A DNA stretch of 64,000 bases from Collybia mongolica (taxonomy: Eukaryota > Basidiomycota > Agaricomycetes > Agaricales > Clitocybaceae). The stretch covers positions 248,001-312,000 of the forward strand of contig JAAXNY010000019.1 of NCBI GenBank assembly GCA_013420905.1, given 5' to 3'. Position numbers and translations under genes: made by a program. Below, in pieces: positions 1-13,796 of this stretch. Position 1 is the first letter of the stretch, and every line of letters starts with the position of its first letter. Under the pieces are notes generated by a model, which was given only the letters and a program-made list of their open reading frames with translations, was not told the origin of the DNA and ran no database searches.

Positions 1-3000
1 ACCTTGTCAGTGTGGATATCAGAATTGGTAGGTACATACTGAAGCGCCGGAAGTCGAAATCTTAAGTTTTGTCTTTTGCACATCTTGGAAAATATCTCGT
101 TCGTATTGACCGCGCCAGTTACATTTTTAAATGGAATGGCTTCAAAGGCAGATCTGGAATGTGCTCGGATTTTGCTTTTTGCCCCGTTTGCAGGGTAACA
201 AATTTTCAGAACATGCTCTCGCACACATCATGTCCCAATGGTTGTGTGTGTCTGTTACGAAATTGTATTACCTTGTAACCAGTTCGGAGCCGTTCTAGAG
301 TCCAGACCCAACATACCGAAGGTAACACATATGTACTAGGTTGTCAGCAAGTCATGCGCATATTCAGAATCTGGTCTGTAACGGAATACTCACAACAATC
401 AAGGTATTAGGTCATAACCCTGCCTCGGAGTCGATTATCAAGACCGTGAGCCGGAATGCCAAAAAAACTACACACGTACCAAACTGTTCATCCAGGAACA
501 CCGCTTGGAAAGTGCACGGAAACAAAATTCAAAATTTCGAGTCCTAGAGATCAGCGGTCTATTGCAAATCCCATTCCTCTTCGAATCCTGTCTGCAGCCA
601 TTTATTGATAATGTATATGTCTCCAGAAAACCAATGCCTGGTGCCAACGAACGTAGGAACACAAACCTCTAAATATCGACTTCCAGAGATTGCGGTTTGC
701 AATGAAATCTTTACATAGCTTTATGGGCCCTAGTTCGGGGCCAGATGTTAGAAAAAGCGAACTGGGAGGCGAACAAGAGTAGATACATGCCGATCAATCA
801 AGGTATGATGCTTGAAAATACGCCGAAACGAAGTTCAGTTGGCTTTTTCGCCTTCCGGCCACCGAGGGTCTGCAACAGAATCTTGTCAATTCAACCTAGA
901 ATGTGTATGTCAAGAATTCGATACAAACTAGAATACAATGGCTACAAGGCTACAAAAGATAAATGACCATGCAGCACTTACGGGGTTTGCAAAAACGAGT
1001 ATGATATTTTGACTTCCGGAGATTTAAGTTCACAATGACATCTTCGTGTTACGGACCCTAGTTCGGAGCCGGGTGGTAAGGTACCAACCTGGGCAACAAA
1101 CGAGAGTACACACGTACCGAATAATCAAGGAACGGCGCTTGGATTACAACCGCCGAAACGAACATTGGTCGATTTTTGACTTCTGGCCGTCGGGATGTTC
1201 ATATTATGTATGTTGAGAACTCGATACAATGCAGAATACAACACCTACGCAAGATAATGGACATGCAGCACCTACAAGTGCTTGGAACTCGATGTTTTCG
1301 ACTTTCAGAGATTGGGGTCTTGCAACGGAATCTTGGTCTTTGACTTCCGGAGATTTAAGTTCACAATGACATCTTCGCGTTACAGACCCTAGTTCGGAGC
1401 CGGGTGTTAAGGTACCAACCTAGGCGACAAACGAGAGTACACATGTACCGAATAATCAAAGAACGGTGCTTGGAATACAACCGCCGAAATGAACATTGGT
1501 CGATTTTTGACTTCTGGCCATCGGGATGTTCATTATGTATGTTGAGAACTCGATACAATGCAGAATACAACACCTACGCAAGATAATGGACATGCAGCAC
1601 CTACGAGTGCTTGCGAAAAGAACGAAACTCGATGTTTTCGACTTTCGGAGATCGGGGTCTTGCAACGGAATCTTGGCCTTTGACTTCCGGAGATTGTGGG
1701 TTCACAATGACGTTACAGACCCTGCTTCGGAGCCGGGTGTTAAACTAAGCAACCTGGGCGACGACCGAGAGTACACACATACAGAATAATCAAGGAACGG
1801 CGCTTGGAATACAGCCGCCGAAACTAACTTTGGTCGGCTTTTGACTTCTGGCCGTCGAGCTTTTGTACCAGAATGTTAATCATATCCTTCAGCCTGAATC
1901 ACGTATGTTGAGGACTCTATACAACGTAGAACACAACAACTACGCAACGCTTACGAACCTGAAACTCGACTTCCGGAAATCGGGGTCTTGCAACGGAATC
2001 TCGGTCTTTACGGACCCTATGTAGTCCGAGGCCATTTAGTAGAAAAGCCGCTTGGAAGGCGAAAGAACGAGAATACGTACCTAATAACCAAGGAACGGTG
2101 CCTTGGAGCACACGCGCAAATGCCATTCCATCAAAGTAACTTGTGTCATAAAAGGATCAGAGTTGTTGTATTTGCACTATGCACCAATGGATCTACGGGC
2201 AGCGCGTATGAAGCGTACAGGACCGAAAATTCATGGTAATTCAATGTGCATGTTTCATTATTTCGGAGTTGTCTCAGGCTGCGCTTGGTCAGGAAAGCGG
2301 GGGGAAAGAATACGTATATACCAAATCACCCAGGAAAATCGCTTGCAAGGCGTGCCGGGACAAAAGTCGATATGCCGACTTCCGCAGACCAGGGGTTGAA
2401 ATCTAGCCCTGCACCCCAAATTGATCGTTGGGAATGAGAAACTCAGAAGGCCAATTGTCAATGAATAGTCTCCGTGAGGCGCTTGCAACCCGCCCAGAAA
2501 ACGAAGCGAGATATTTCGGGGTTTGCAAACACAGCGAAACCCTGTGGGTGCACCATTTTGTCAGACGGAGACAGATAACGTCTGCTTACCGAGCATTTAC
2601 CCGTACGGTTACCGGCAGGAACGTAATGCAATATAATGACTTCCGGGGAACGGTGGTTTGCACTCATAATCGTGAGGCAACGCTCGGACATTCCCCTCCG
2701 GCACTGGGGTCGTTTCTTCAGAACATAAGCGGGAAGTGAAGAGATAACGCCTACGTACCAGCTATTATTCTCCTCGGCCGGGCATTTGCAGGAACGAAAT
2801 TCGATATACCGACTTCCGCAGATCAGGGGTTCTGCGCCCGAATTGATTGTTGGGAATGAGGTATTCAGAAGGCCAATTGTCAATGAATACCATGTACATA
2901 GTCTCCGTGTCCCGCCCGGAAAAGAAGCGAGATATTTCGGCTTCCCGGAATTGGGGGGTTTGCAAATGCAGCGAAACCCTGTGGCTGCACCATTTCGTCA

Positions 3001-4110
3001 GAGGGGGGCAGATAACGTCTGCGTACTGATTATACCTCCGCCCGGTGCCTGCAGGGACGTAATGCAATATAATGACTTCCGGGGAACGGGGGTTCGCGCT
3101 CATAATCGTGAGGCAACGCTTGGACCTTCCCCGCCGGCACTGGGGTCGTTTCGTCAGAACGTAAGCGGGGAGTGAAAAGATAACGCCTACGTACCAGTTA
3201 TTCCACCCGGCCGGCATTTGCAGGAACAGAATTCGATATTTTGACTTTCGGCGGGCAGGGGTTTGTAATTGCAACGGACTTCTCGGACGTTCCACGCCTG
3301 CACTAACATCGTTTCGTCGGAGTGCAAGCGAGAAGCAGAGATAACGCCCACGCAGTACGTACCGAGTATTCCTCCACCCGACGCTTGTAGCAACGGAAAT
3401 TCGATATTTGGACTTTTTCCGGGAAACGGGAGTCTAGTCCAACTCTCCGCCCTACGTCAGAGCTGTTTGTTATGCGGGAGCTGTCAGGGATGTGGGTGTA
3501 CGTTATGTGCCGAATAGCCCAGGCACGGCGGTTGGGTGCGCGGAGATGAAGGGGGTTCGGAGCGGAGTGTTTGGTGTTTCTTTGGATTTGTAGCCACCGC
3601 CGGAGTGGTTGTGAAGTGGCGCTCTAGGCGGAGGGTGTGTACCGAGGTAACAGGTGGTGAGGTTCGGTGGGTGGGGTAAAGTTTGGATTTGAGATTTCGC
3701 GTTCCGGCAACCGGGGTCGTGAGTGTGTTTCAGCGCGTTGGGTAGAGTTGGATACGGCCTACACCGGAGCTGTCTGAAGAGAACGAATGAGTTCGGAAGC
3801 GAATAGGAAGGTGTTTACGTACCGAATAAGGTGGGAATGGGGCTTGGGGGTGATGTTTTTGCGATCCGGAGCGCGGGTCGTTTGCAGCCTAGCGGCGATT
3901 GAGTGTCGCTAGGTAGATGACGGCAGTGCGCGCGCAACGCCGGAAGGATGGAGGAGGTTGCAAGGATGCAGGGAAAATCAAACTTGAGATTTGGCGTTCC
4001 GGCGATCGGGGCTGTGGATAGGTTTGTGTGGTGTTCGTGGACATTGTTGATTGTGTTGATCGTGTTAATCGTGAGTGCTGGGAGGAAGGGTTGGGCAGAC
4101 GTTGGAGAGT
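1..4110. repeat. Degenerate satellite array in repeat unit 1
   Basis: Diverged direct repeats in which three motifs recur in a fixed order: ttgacttccggagat, then gttcggagccgggtgt, then cgtaccgaataatcaagg followed by aacggcgcttgg. The clearest pair is 1009-1337 and 1338-1678, a period of about 330-340 bp. Between 2.4 and 3.5 kb the spacing falls to roughly 130-270 bp, with a variant that contains gcaggaacg and attcgatat. Copies from 3.5 to 4.1 kb are GC-rich and barely recognisable. Short reading frames here are not gene-like. The same array recurs at 9687-13796 and 19373-23482. Confidence 0.8.
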
Positions 4111-5387
4111 TGCAGGCATGAGAGCCGATTGGATTTTGGTTAGGGCAGGTTGAGTGTACAGGCCATCGAGGGTAGTAGGTTATGGGTTAAACGTGGGTGT
4201 AGATCCACTTGGACAGTATTAACGAGAGGTTACAGCAAGATGAATATAACGACGCGCCTAAAGTCCAAATGAATACATCCGATGCATTCTAGCCTTTTTT
4301 CGGTTCCAATCTCATCGTTCGGGTTAGTATCGTTGTTCGGATTGACATCGGTGTGTGAAGATGGGGATTTTGAAGACGAGGATGCAGTTTGAGCGATTAG
4401 ATGTTGAGCCAAGCGCGTGGGTCCGGCTCTGTATGAGTTTGTGTAGCTTGCAGGGAATTGTCGCGCGCTTGTTGTGGGCCGTGTGACTGATTGTATAGAA
4501 AAAGAAACAGATTTTGGATGATTTAGTTGGGGTAAGATAGGGTGAATTCTGGATTCAGGCTGTACAAACTGTGGGAAGGATAAGGGCGGGAGGTGAGGAG
4601 GGAACTCTTGGAGATGTGAGGGAGGGCGGATTTCGGGGGCGAGGAAAGGGAACGGAGAAGAGAGAACGGAGTGTCGGAGTGGAGGGAGAGGTGAGAGGAC
4701 CGGAAGAAAAAGACGGAAGTCGAATGCTCGGATAGGAATCGGGATGTCACTGATATCAATATGTCATGAATTGAATCACAAACCATAAACTTTAACGAGC
4801 GACAAGTAAGAGGCCCGGAATGTAGGATCTAATTTGATACATTCTAAATCATAATGGGCATCGATTAGCGATCGATGCGGTTTTAAGTAATTCTCGTCGA
4901 GTCGGAGGCAGGGAAGACGAATGCATCGAAACTATAAGTAAATCCATTAGCTTTGTGTCCCTTCCTCTTGTCCACAAACCACATTTCCTCCCTTCCAGTC
5001 CCTTTCCTCTTCCTCTCGATTCCTCTCGAGTCAGTCCTGTGAACACGGAGCATTGCCACGTAACCTTGGCAGCCGGACAACACGTGACGCCCAGACCGGT
5101 CGGAAAAGTTTTTTGTTTGGGTGGACTCATGGAAATGGGGAGCGTGGGAAGAAAAGAACACCTGCCCTCAGCTGGTTGCGGTGACTGCTGCTCCCTCCTC
5201 GACCCGGACGACATACGGCCGTTTTGCAGCCACAACAAGCGAACGCAACGTGTGTATAGCGCATTCGTAAACTGTTGACGCCGTGCTGACCCTGTTTCTG
5301 CCTTCTGGGTTCTGGCTGCTTAGGAAGGACGCTTGCGTGTCGTGTACCGTGTGGCGTATTGTATTACAGATATCTGACAGTACCGAA

Positions 5388-7438
5388 ATGGGGATCTTAC
5401 ATGCCAATGTACCGAGTAGCTCCCCTTCCCCACTCAGACGCAGTGCGCGCAGGGTCTCGGATGCACCACGACCGCCCACACCGTCCTCTGCTCACAAATC
5501 CAAGTCTACGATCACCACCACTACCAACAATAGCTCCGCCGGGACCGGTACGAGCAAACAGAGCCCCCTCGCACTCCCCAACGCAGCGAGGACCAAAAAA
5601 TCAGGACCACCAACCAAGGACAATCCCCGTAAGCGGGAACCACCACCAAGCTCGCCCCGTGCGGCGAGAGCGGAGAAACGCAGGCGAGTGGACCCTACAG
5701 GTGTACAGGCTTCGTCCCAGTCCCCACCGACGCCGGTGCATACACATACACTGAGAAAGCGCAAGATGAGTACGGCCGTTCCAGCCGCGGATCCACTGCC
5801 CAGCCCAACGGCCAGCAGCAGCAAGCGGAGAAAAGAGAATACTTACAAGAGCCCCGGGCGTACGGGAGGCGAAGAGAAAGAGGGTAAAGATGTGCGTTGC
5901 TAGCTTATTTTTTCTTGCTCGCTGATGCGCATGTTAACAATGAGTCGGTACAGACCCGGGCTGGGATTCGTGTGTTGGGGTGCGAGAACCCACCCGTGCT
6001 CGGTGCGAAAGACCAGCAGGTGCAGGGGCAAGATAGCGGGCGACGCAGGTCGCTCCGGCTGAGCTTCCCCTTCACGTCAACCGCGGGCCAAGCGCTCAAT
6101 CACTCGTCCTGCAAATCCGGGCCATCCAACCCAACCCCACCCCCCACCTCTCCCTTAACGCGCATCTCCCCATCTCCCTCCGACCTACAACCGCAACCTC
6201 CCCAGCCCCGCAAACGCGGACGGCCACCGAAACGATTGGCAGGCCCTCCACCGAGCCGAACGCTGGTGACTTCGCCTCCACGTCCCCCCGCGCCCGCTCT
6301 TCCCCCCGTTTCTGGTACCGGAGTCGCTACTACATCCCCACACAATTCACCCACCTCGCCGACGTCGTCACTCCCACCTTCCTTCCTGCTCCCGCACCAG
6401 AACCAGATACACGCTCCGACGCCGAACAAGCCGTCCCCCTTTGCGGAACCGCGGCCACTTAGACGGTCTACGAGGCTGTCGCTGTCGATATCCTCAGAAC
6501 CGGCGCATATATCGACTGGGAATGAGGTGAAACGTCCGCCGACTCCGAGGCCGCCGTTTGAGGCTGCGGGTATTGGTGCGAGTGCGAGTAAGGGGCGGAT
6601 GATTGTGCGAGAGGAAGGGACAAGTATGGCTACTCCCACCGTGTCAATGGGAGGGAAGAAGACGGGCAGCCCACTGGGGTTGGAGGTTGTGGCTGGGGAT
6701 GAACGAGTGTCGATATCGACACCGATGCCAACGCCAACCGCTGTGTTTGATTGGCTGGTAACGCCGGTGACGCGGGCGCTGACGCCCATCACGATCCCGG
6801 CTGGCCCTAGTCCTGCAGTATTGGGTGGGGATGGGTGTCCGGAGTGTGAGGCTCCTGCTCCGACATCCGAGGCCAAATCGACAGCGAAGCCGAAGTGCGA
6901 GCCCGAGTTAGAGTTCGAGTCATGGTCAAGCGTCGAGCCTGGGATACCGACTTCTTCGGGGTTGGTGGGGCCTGCGGTGCCGCCTTTGACGAGTATGGGG
7001 ACTGGACTCACTCCGGGGGAGATGGAGCCGGTGTCGCTGCTTACGCCGACACCACCACCACCGACACTGTTAACAGAACCATTGAGTGCAATGATGAAAA
7101 CAGAGGCAGAGGAGACGCCGGGGACACCGCACCTCCCGGCGGCGGCGCTCCCCCTACCCGTTCCAGGGCGGGGGCAGGTGCCGAATCTGCAAATAGAAAT
7201 ACCGGAGGCGGGGGTAGGCGACTATGCGATGGAGGTGTCGATGCAGATGGGTTACGAGGGGCGGGAGGAGGGCCAACAAGGGATGGACGAGGGTCAGAAT
7301 CAGGGCCAGGAGCAGCATCAGAGTCAGCATATGGCTGGAGGGCAGGGGCAGGTGGCGTGGTGGGAGGAACCGCTGCATATCGAGAAGGAGTGGACGCTTT
7401 GGGAAGTTGCGTGCCGGATGCGCGTTTGGGAAATGTGA
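5388..7438 (+). pseudogene. Truncated AT-hook nuclear protein gene, copy 1 (exons 1-2 only)
   Basis: First two exons of the gene that is intact at 24760-28441. Exon 1 is 5388-5891, intron 1 is 5892-5953 (GTGCGT...TACAG), and exon 2 is 5954-7434. The intron 2 donor (gtgagt) is kept, but the sequence leaves the gene at 7469, after 34 intron bases, so acceptor and exon 3 are missing. Read without splicing, the frame ends at once in TGA (7436-7438), giving a possible 662-residue N-terminal protein. That fragment would keep the AT-hook (about residues 254-262), the basic clusters and the three RRSxR motifs, but lose the acidic stretch and the conserved C-terminal block. Whether it is transcribed is unknown; the promoter-like sequence upstream is unchanged. 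Confidence 0.8.
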
Positions 7439-7468
7439 GTGTTCTCCCCCATTATATTTCGTCTTGAG

Positions 7469-9249
7469 TATGAGAGTGAGTTGAGTGACGTGAATGTGAC
7501 GAGGATGACTCGTCTGAGGTAGAGCTTTTGTTGGCGGGGTGTGTCCCGCTGCTCTACGATGTGTATGTACGATACCCGGTATACATGGCTTTGCAACCAA
7601 ACAACCACAAAAGCTAGAGCGAATGAGAGAGCAGAAACGTAAGCAAAAGTCAAGAATTCACTCTGTCCGAAACGCCACGACGAGACTACTACCCTAATCG
7701 GTGCCTGAACTCGCATGCCAGACCATACCGAATCTCGACACTTCGAGAATCTGCAAAAACAGCACCAGCAGTAGCGTCGAAACAAGAGACTATCTATGAA
7801 AACAGAACAGGTTAGTGCACTCAATAGCACGAAAAAAGCGCAATCTACTCACAGTGCCTCACATTGTTCCATTGCCCTTTTCCGACATCGAGTAACTAAA
7901 AAAACAGAACATGTCAGCCTACTCAATGCCATGAAAAATGTCAATTTACTCACAGTTCAGTCCCCGTGTATCCGCATGACCATCTGTTGGTTTTATCAAG
8001 AATTGTCAAAAAAAGAATGGGTTGGCACAAGAAATGGCAGATTACTCAAACACTACTCAGTACTCAGCGTGTAACGACAATTTCCAAGTTTTGACCTCGA
8101 AATCATGCCTAAGCCGTTGTTCTGATAGATTTGGTGACATTTGTAAGTAGATGCTGTTCTCCATCTGACGGCCCAGAATGCAAATAGCAACGTGGAAGGT
8201 CAGAATCCATATCTGAATGCTATAGGTTGGGGGTAGTGTGTTGTGTAGAAGTCTGTGATGGCTATAAAGCGATGAAAGTATGTCGCCTCGGGACTAAGGT
8301 AACTGTGGGATGAAAGTATGTTGTCCTCGAGTAGTGCGCACTGTTGTATGTTTCTCGTCCAGTCTTCCAGCATTATGGTCTGAGTAATTGGTCCATGTCA
8401 TATTCCATGTTTGGGTACATGACTGTTGAGGTGCAGTATTCCATCTGTGAGGGCAAATGGCGGATGACAATATATCATGTCGAAGCATGCCCAAGTCTGA
8501 AGTCAGCCAAGCAGCAAGAACGAAAAATTTACTAACACACCTTATTCTCTCCAAGAATCCGTACCCCCCACACCTCCCACCCACACCCATCACTACATCC
8601 CAAGGCCTTTTGGCGGATGCAATTATGTCGTGTTGGACTACTTGGTGATATATTGATGCATGCTGGCCAGTAAACCTACACACAATACAAGTCAGCTATC
8701 GTAACCAGCATTGTTGAACAAAATCTCTCACTTTCAATGTATAATACCCTGTCACCCAATCTAAAACTGTCATGGATGTCGAAACCATAGATCAGCTTTG
8801 TCTCACACACGAACCAAATAGTGCTTACCAAACGCTGACTTCTTCACAACTCCCATTAACGTTCCATCATGGAGAATATAGTTGGTGAATCCATGGCCGT
8901 GATAAATCCAGGTGTGATTGTAGCATATCAGCCAAGCATAAGCTCTGCATAGGAATGGGGTATTTTGTTCTGCACCCTCGCCACAATTTCCACCTTTTTA
9001 ACTCTTTGGCAGGCTTTGTTCATCCCTGTCAAAGTCCCTGAACTAACATCAATTGATTTTCTACGTAACACACTTTGCATATGTCCGTCTTACTATCTCG
9101 CTTCTGAATATTCTAATTACAGCCTGATCATCAATTTTTATGACAGCATCCCACCCTCTACACTGGTGGAGCCATCACCTTATTCAACGGGTCAACCAAA
9201 TTTCCCCTCCACCCTACCTCAACTCATAACCTGGCTCAGAGTAGGGCCG
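7469..9249. other. Segment joined to the broken gene in unit 1, no gene seen
   Basis: This sequence follows the break inside intron 2 and occurs only in copies 1 and 2 (second copy 17155-18935). Its first 22 bases resemble the coding sequence at 27056-27077 of the intact gene. Two short related stretches near 7800-7860 and 7905-7960 (aaaacagaaca..., tactcacagt) look like a decayed 100-bp tandem pair. Reading frames on both strands are short and show no domain I recognise. The stretch from 8.1 to 9.2 kb appears non-coding. Confidence 0.5.
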
Positions 9250-9600
9250 AGGATTGGACACATCCAGCAGACCCCCATTCTCCGGAAGTCCAAATATCAT
9301 TTTTTGTTCAGCGTGGCGCACCATGATTCAGTACGGAGGCATTGTCTATCCACTTCCTGTCTTCACCCTGACAGAACAATGCTATGCTGGTGCAGGCTTG
9401 GGATGTCCAACCGTTTTGTTACAAACCCCCGATCCCCGGAAGTTGAAATATCGAATTTCATTCCTGCAGGTACAGGGGTGTTATCTCTCCACTTCCCACT
9501 AATTCTCTGACCGAACAATCCCAGTGCAGGCTTGGAATATCCGAGCATTTTGCTGCGACAAACCCTTGTTTCCCGGAAATTAAAATATCACCTCTAGTAC
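9250..9600 (-). repeat. Inverted patch of the satellite at the end of unit 1
   Basis: The minus strand reads the same satellite as the plus strand at 2.4-3.5 kb. Its reverse complement contains gagataacaccc, cctgcaggaatgaaattcg, atatttcaacttccgggg and tcgggggtttgtaac, in the order seen around 3180-3270. Two to three partial units are present. The array in the next unit starts about 90 bp later in the opposite orientation, so every unit junction is a divergent satellite pair. The same patch is at 18936-19286. Confidence 0.75.
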
Positions 9601-9686
9601 CTAATTATGCTTGCCACAGTTGTATTTTTACCACATTGCAATTTTTACCGCATCGTGGATCTCTTGTAATCCAAATTTACGTTGAA

Positions 9687-12600
9687 ACCTTGTCAGTGTG
9701 GATATCAGAATTGGTAGGTACATACTGAAGCGCCGGAAGTCGAAATCTTAAGTTTTGTCTTTTGCACATCTTGGAAAATATCTCGTTCGTATTGACCGCG
9801 CCAGTTACATTTTTAAATGGAATGGCTTCAAAGGCAGATCTGGAATGTGCTCGGATTTTGCTTTTTGCCCCGTTTGCAGGGTAACAAATTTTCAGAACAT
9901 GCTCTCGCACACATCATGTCCCAATGGTTGTGTGTGTCTGTTACGAAATTGTATTACCTTGTAACCAGTTCGGAGCCGTTCTAGAGTCCAGACCCAACAT
10001 ACCGAAGGTAACACATATGTACTAGGTTGTCAGCAAGTCATGCGCATATTCAGAATCTGGTCTGTAACGGAATACTCACAACAATCAAGGTATTAGGTCA
10101 TAACCCTGCCTCGGAGTCGATTATCAAGACCGTGAGCCGGAATGCCAAAAAAACTACACACGTACCAAACTGTTCATCCAGGAACACCGCTTGGAAAGTG
10201 CACGGAAACAAAATTCAAAATTTCGAGTCCTAGAGATCAGCGGTCTATTGCAAATCCCATTCCTCTTCGAATCCTGTCTGCAGCCATTTATTGATAATGT
10301 ATATGTCTCCAGAAAACCAATGCCTGGTGCCAACGAACGTAGGAACACAAACCTCTAAATATCGACTTCCAGAGATTGCGGTTTGCAATGAAATCTTTAC
10401 ATAGCTTTATGGGCCCTAGTTCGGGGCCAGATGTTAGAAAAAGCGAACTGGGAGGCGAACAAGAGTAGATACATGCCGATCAATCAAGGTATGATGCTTG
10501 AAAATACGCCGAAACGAAGTTCAGTTGGCTTTTTCGCCTTCCGGCCACCGAGGGTCTGCAACAGAATCTTGTCAATTCAACCTAGAATGTGTATGTCAAG
10601 AATTCGATACAAACTAGAATACAATGGCTACAAGGCTACAAAAGATAAATGACCATGCAGCACTTACGGGGTTTGCAAAAACGAGTATGATATTTTGACT
10701 TCCGGAGATTTAAGTTCACAATGACATCTTCGTGTTACGGACCCTAGTTCGGAGCCGGGTGGTAAGGTACCAACCTGGGCAACAAACGAGAGTACACACG
10801 TACCGAATAATCAAGGAACGGCGCTTGGATTACAACCGCCGAAACGAACATTGGTCGATTTTTGACTTCTGGCCGTCGGGATGTTCATATTATGTATGTT
10901 GAGAACTCGATACAATGCAGAATACAACACCTACGCAAGATAATGGACATGCAGCACCTACAAGTGCTTGGAACTCGATGTTTTCGACTTTCAGAGATTG
11001 GGGTCTTGCAACGGAATCTTGGTCTTTGACTTCCGGAGATTTAAGTTCACAATGACATCTTCGCGTTACAGACCCTAGTTCGGAGCCGGGTGTTAAGGTA
11101 CCAACCTAGGCGACAAACGAGAGTACACATGTACCGAATAATCAAAGAACGGTGCTTGGAATACAACCGCCGAAATGAACATTGGTCGATTTTTGACTTC
11201 TGGCCATCGGGATGTTCATTATGTATGTTGAGAACTCGATACAATGCAGAATACAACACCTACGCAAGATAATGGACATGCAGCACCTACGAGTGCTTGC
11301 GAAAAGAACGAAACTCGATGTTTTCGACTTTCGGAGATCGGGGTCTTGCAACGGAATCTTGGCCTTTGACTTCCGGAGATTGTGGGTTCACAATGACGTT
11401 ACAGACCCTGCTTCGGAGCCGGGTGTTAAACTAAGCAACCTGGGCGACGACCGAGAGTACACACATACAGAATAATCAAGGAACGGCGCTTGGAATACAG
11501 CCGCCGAAACTAACTTTGGTCGGCTTTTGACTTCTGGCCGTCGAGCTTTTGTACCAGAATGTTAATCATATCCTTCAGCCTGAATCACGTATGTTGAGGA
11601 CTCTATACAACGTAGAACACAACAACTACGCAACGCTTACGAACCTGAAACTCGACTTCCGGAAATCGGGGTCTTGCAACGGAATCTCGGTCTTTACGGA
11701 CCCTATGTAGTCCGAGGCCATTTAGTAGAAAAGCCGCTTGGAAGGCGAAAGAACGAGAATACGTACCTAATAACCAAGGAACGGTGCCTTGGAGCACACG
11801 CGCAAATGCCATTCCATCAAAGTAACTTGTGTCATAAAAGGATCAGAGTTGTTGTATTTGCACTATGCACCAATGGATCTACGGGCAGCGCGTATGAAGC
11901 GTACAGGACCGAAAATTCATGGTAATTCAATGTGCATGTTTCATTATTTCGGAGTTGTCTCAGGCTGCGCTTGGTCAGGAAAGCGGGGGGAAAGAATACG
12001 TATATACCAAATCACCCAGGAAAATCGCTTGCAAGGCGTGCCGGGACAAAAGTCGATATGCCGACTTCCGCAGACCAGGGGTTGAAATCTAGCCCTGCAC
12101 CCCAAATTGATCGTTGGGAATGAGAAACTCAGAAGGCCAATTGTCAATGAATAGTCTCCGTGAGGCGCTTGCAACCCGCCCAGAAAACGAAGCGAGATAT
12201 TTCGGGGTTTGCAAACACAGCGAAACCCTGTGGGTGCACCATTTTGTCAGACGGAGACAGATAACGTCTGCTTACCGAGCATTTACCCGTACGGTTACCG
12301 GCAGGAACGTAATGCAATATAATGACTTCCGGGGAACGGTGGTTTGCACTCATAATCGTGAGGCAACGCTCGGACATTCCCCTCCGGCACTGGGGTCGTT
12401 TCTTCAGAACATAAGCGGGAAGTGAAGAGATAACGCCTACGTACCAGCTATTATTCTCCTCGGCCGGGCATTTGCAGGAACGAAATTCGATATACCGACT
12501 TCCGCAGATCAGGGGTTCTGCGCCCGAATTGATTGTTGGGAATGAGGTATTCAGAAGGCCAATTGTCAATGAATACCATGTACATAGTCTCCGTGTCCCG

Positions 12601-13796
12601 CCCGGAAAAGAAGCGAGATATTTCGGCTTCCCGGAATTGGGGGGTTTGCAAATGCAGCGAAACCCTGTGGCTGCACCATTTCGTCAGAGGGGGGCAGATA
12701 ACGTCTGCGTACTGATTATACCTCCGCCCGGTGCCTGCAGGGACGTAATGCAATATAATGACTTCCGGGGAACGGGGGTTCGCGCTCATAATCGTGAGGC
12801 AACGCTTGGACCTTCCCCGCCGGCACTGGGGTCGTTTCGTCAGAACGTAAGCGGGGAGTGAAAAGATAACGCCTACGTACCAGTTATTCCACCCGGCCGG
12901 CATTTGCAGGAACAGAATTCGATATTTTGACTTTCGGCGGGCAGGGGTTTGTAATTGCAACGGACTTCTCGGACGTTCCACGCCTGCACTAACATCGTTT
13001 CGTCGGAGTGCAAGCGAGAAGCAGAGATAACGCCCACGCAGTACGTACCGAGTATTCCTCCACCCGACGCTTGTAGCAACGGAAATTCGATATTTGGACT
13101 TTTTCCGGGAAACGGGAGTCTAGTCCAACTCTCCGCCCTACGTCAGAGCTGTTTGTTATGCGGGAGCTGTCAGGGATGTGGGTGTACGTTATGTGCCGAA
13201 TAGCCCAGGCACGGCGGTTGGGTGCGCGGAGATGAAGGGGGTTCGGAGCGGAGTGTTTGGTGTTTCTTTGGATTTGTAGCCACCGCCGGAGTGGTTGTGA
13301 AGTGGCGCTCTAGGCGGAGGGTGTGTACCGAGGTAACAGGTGGTGAGGTTCGGTGGGTGGGGTAAAGTTTGGATTTGAGATTTCGCGTTCCGGCAACCGG
13401 GGTCGTGAGTGTGTTTCAGCGCGTTGGGTAGAGTTGGATACGGCCTACACCGGAGCTGTCTGAAGAGAACGAATGAGTTCGGAAGCGAATAGGAAGGTGT
13501 TTACGTACCGAATAAGGTGGGAATGGGGCTTGGGGGTGATGTTTTTGCGATCCGGAGCGCGGGTCGTTTGCAGCCTAGCGGCGATTGAGTGTCGCTAGGT
13601 AGATGACGGCAGTGCGCGCGCAACGCCGGAAGGATGGAGGAGGTTGCAAGGATGCAGGGAAAATCAAACTTGAGATTTGGCGTTCCGGCGATCGGGGCTG
13701 TGGATAGGTTTGTGTGGTGTTCGTGGACATTGTTGATTGTGTTGATCGTGTTAATCGTGAGTGCTGGGAGGAAGGGTTGGGCAGACGTTGGAGAGT
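9687..13796. repeat. Degenerate satellite array in repeat unit 2
   Basis: Same array as at 1-4110, displaced by one unit. The ordered motifs (cttccggagat, cggagccgggtgt, gtaccgaataatcaagg) recur, with the clearest 330-340 bp periodicity at 10695-11365. No gene is visible in it. Confidence 0.8.

Larger units (their letters stand above)
1..9686. repeat. Tandem repeat unit, copy 1 (9,686 bp)
   Basis: Sequence from position 1 recurs from 9687 and again from 19373, so the period is 9,686 bp. Wherever I compared copies 1 and 2 they are identical, including every reading frame. The unit holds, in order, degenerate satellite (1 to about 4100), a purine-rich stretch and CT-rich promoter-like block (4.5-5.4 kb), the first two exons of a nuclear-type gene (5388-7434), a gene-poor segment (7469-9250) and a short inverted patch of the same satellite (9250-9600). 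The window starts inside the repeat, so the array may extend to the left or the contig may begin here. Confidence 0.97.

Noticed and set aside
6100..7011. 303-residue minus-strand open frame opposite the AT-hook gene (also at 15786-16697 and 25472-26383)
   Set aside because: It is a shadow of exon 2. Its Gly/Ser-rich composition mirrors the Pro/Ser codons of the real strand, and no intron or start context supports it.
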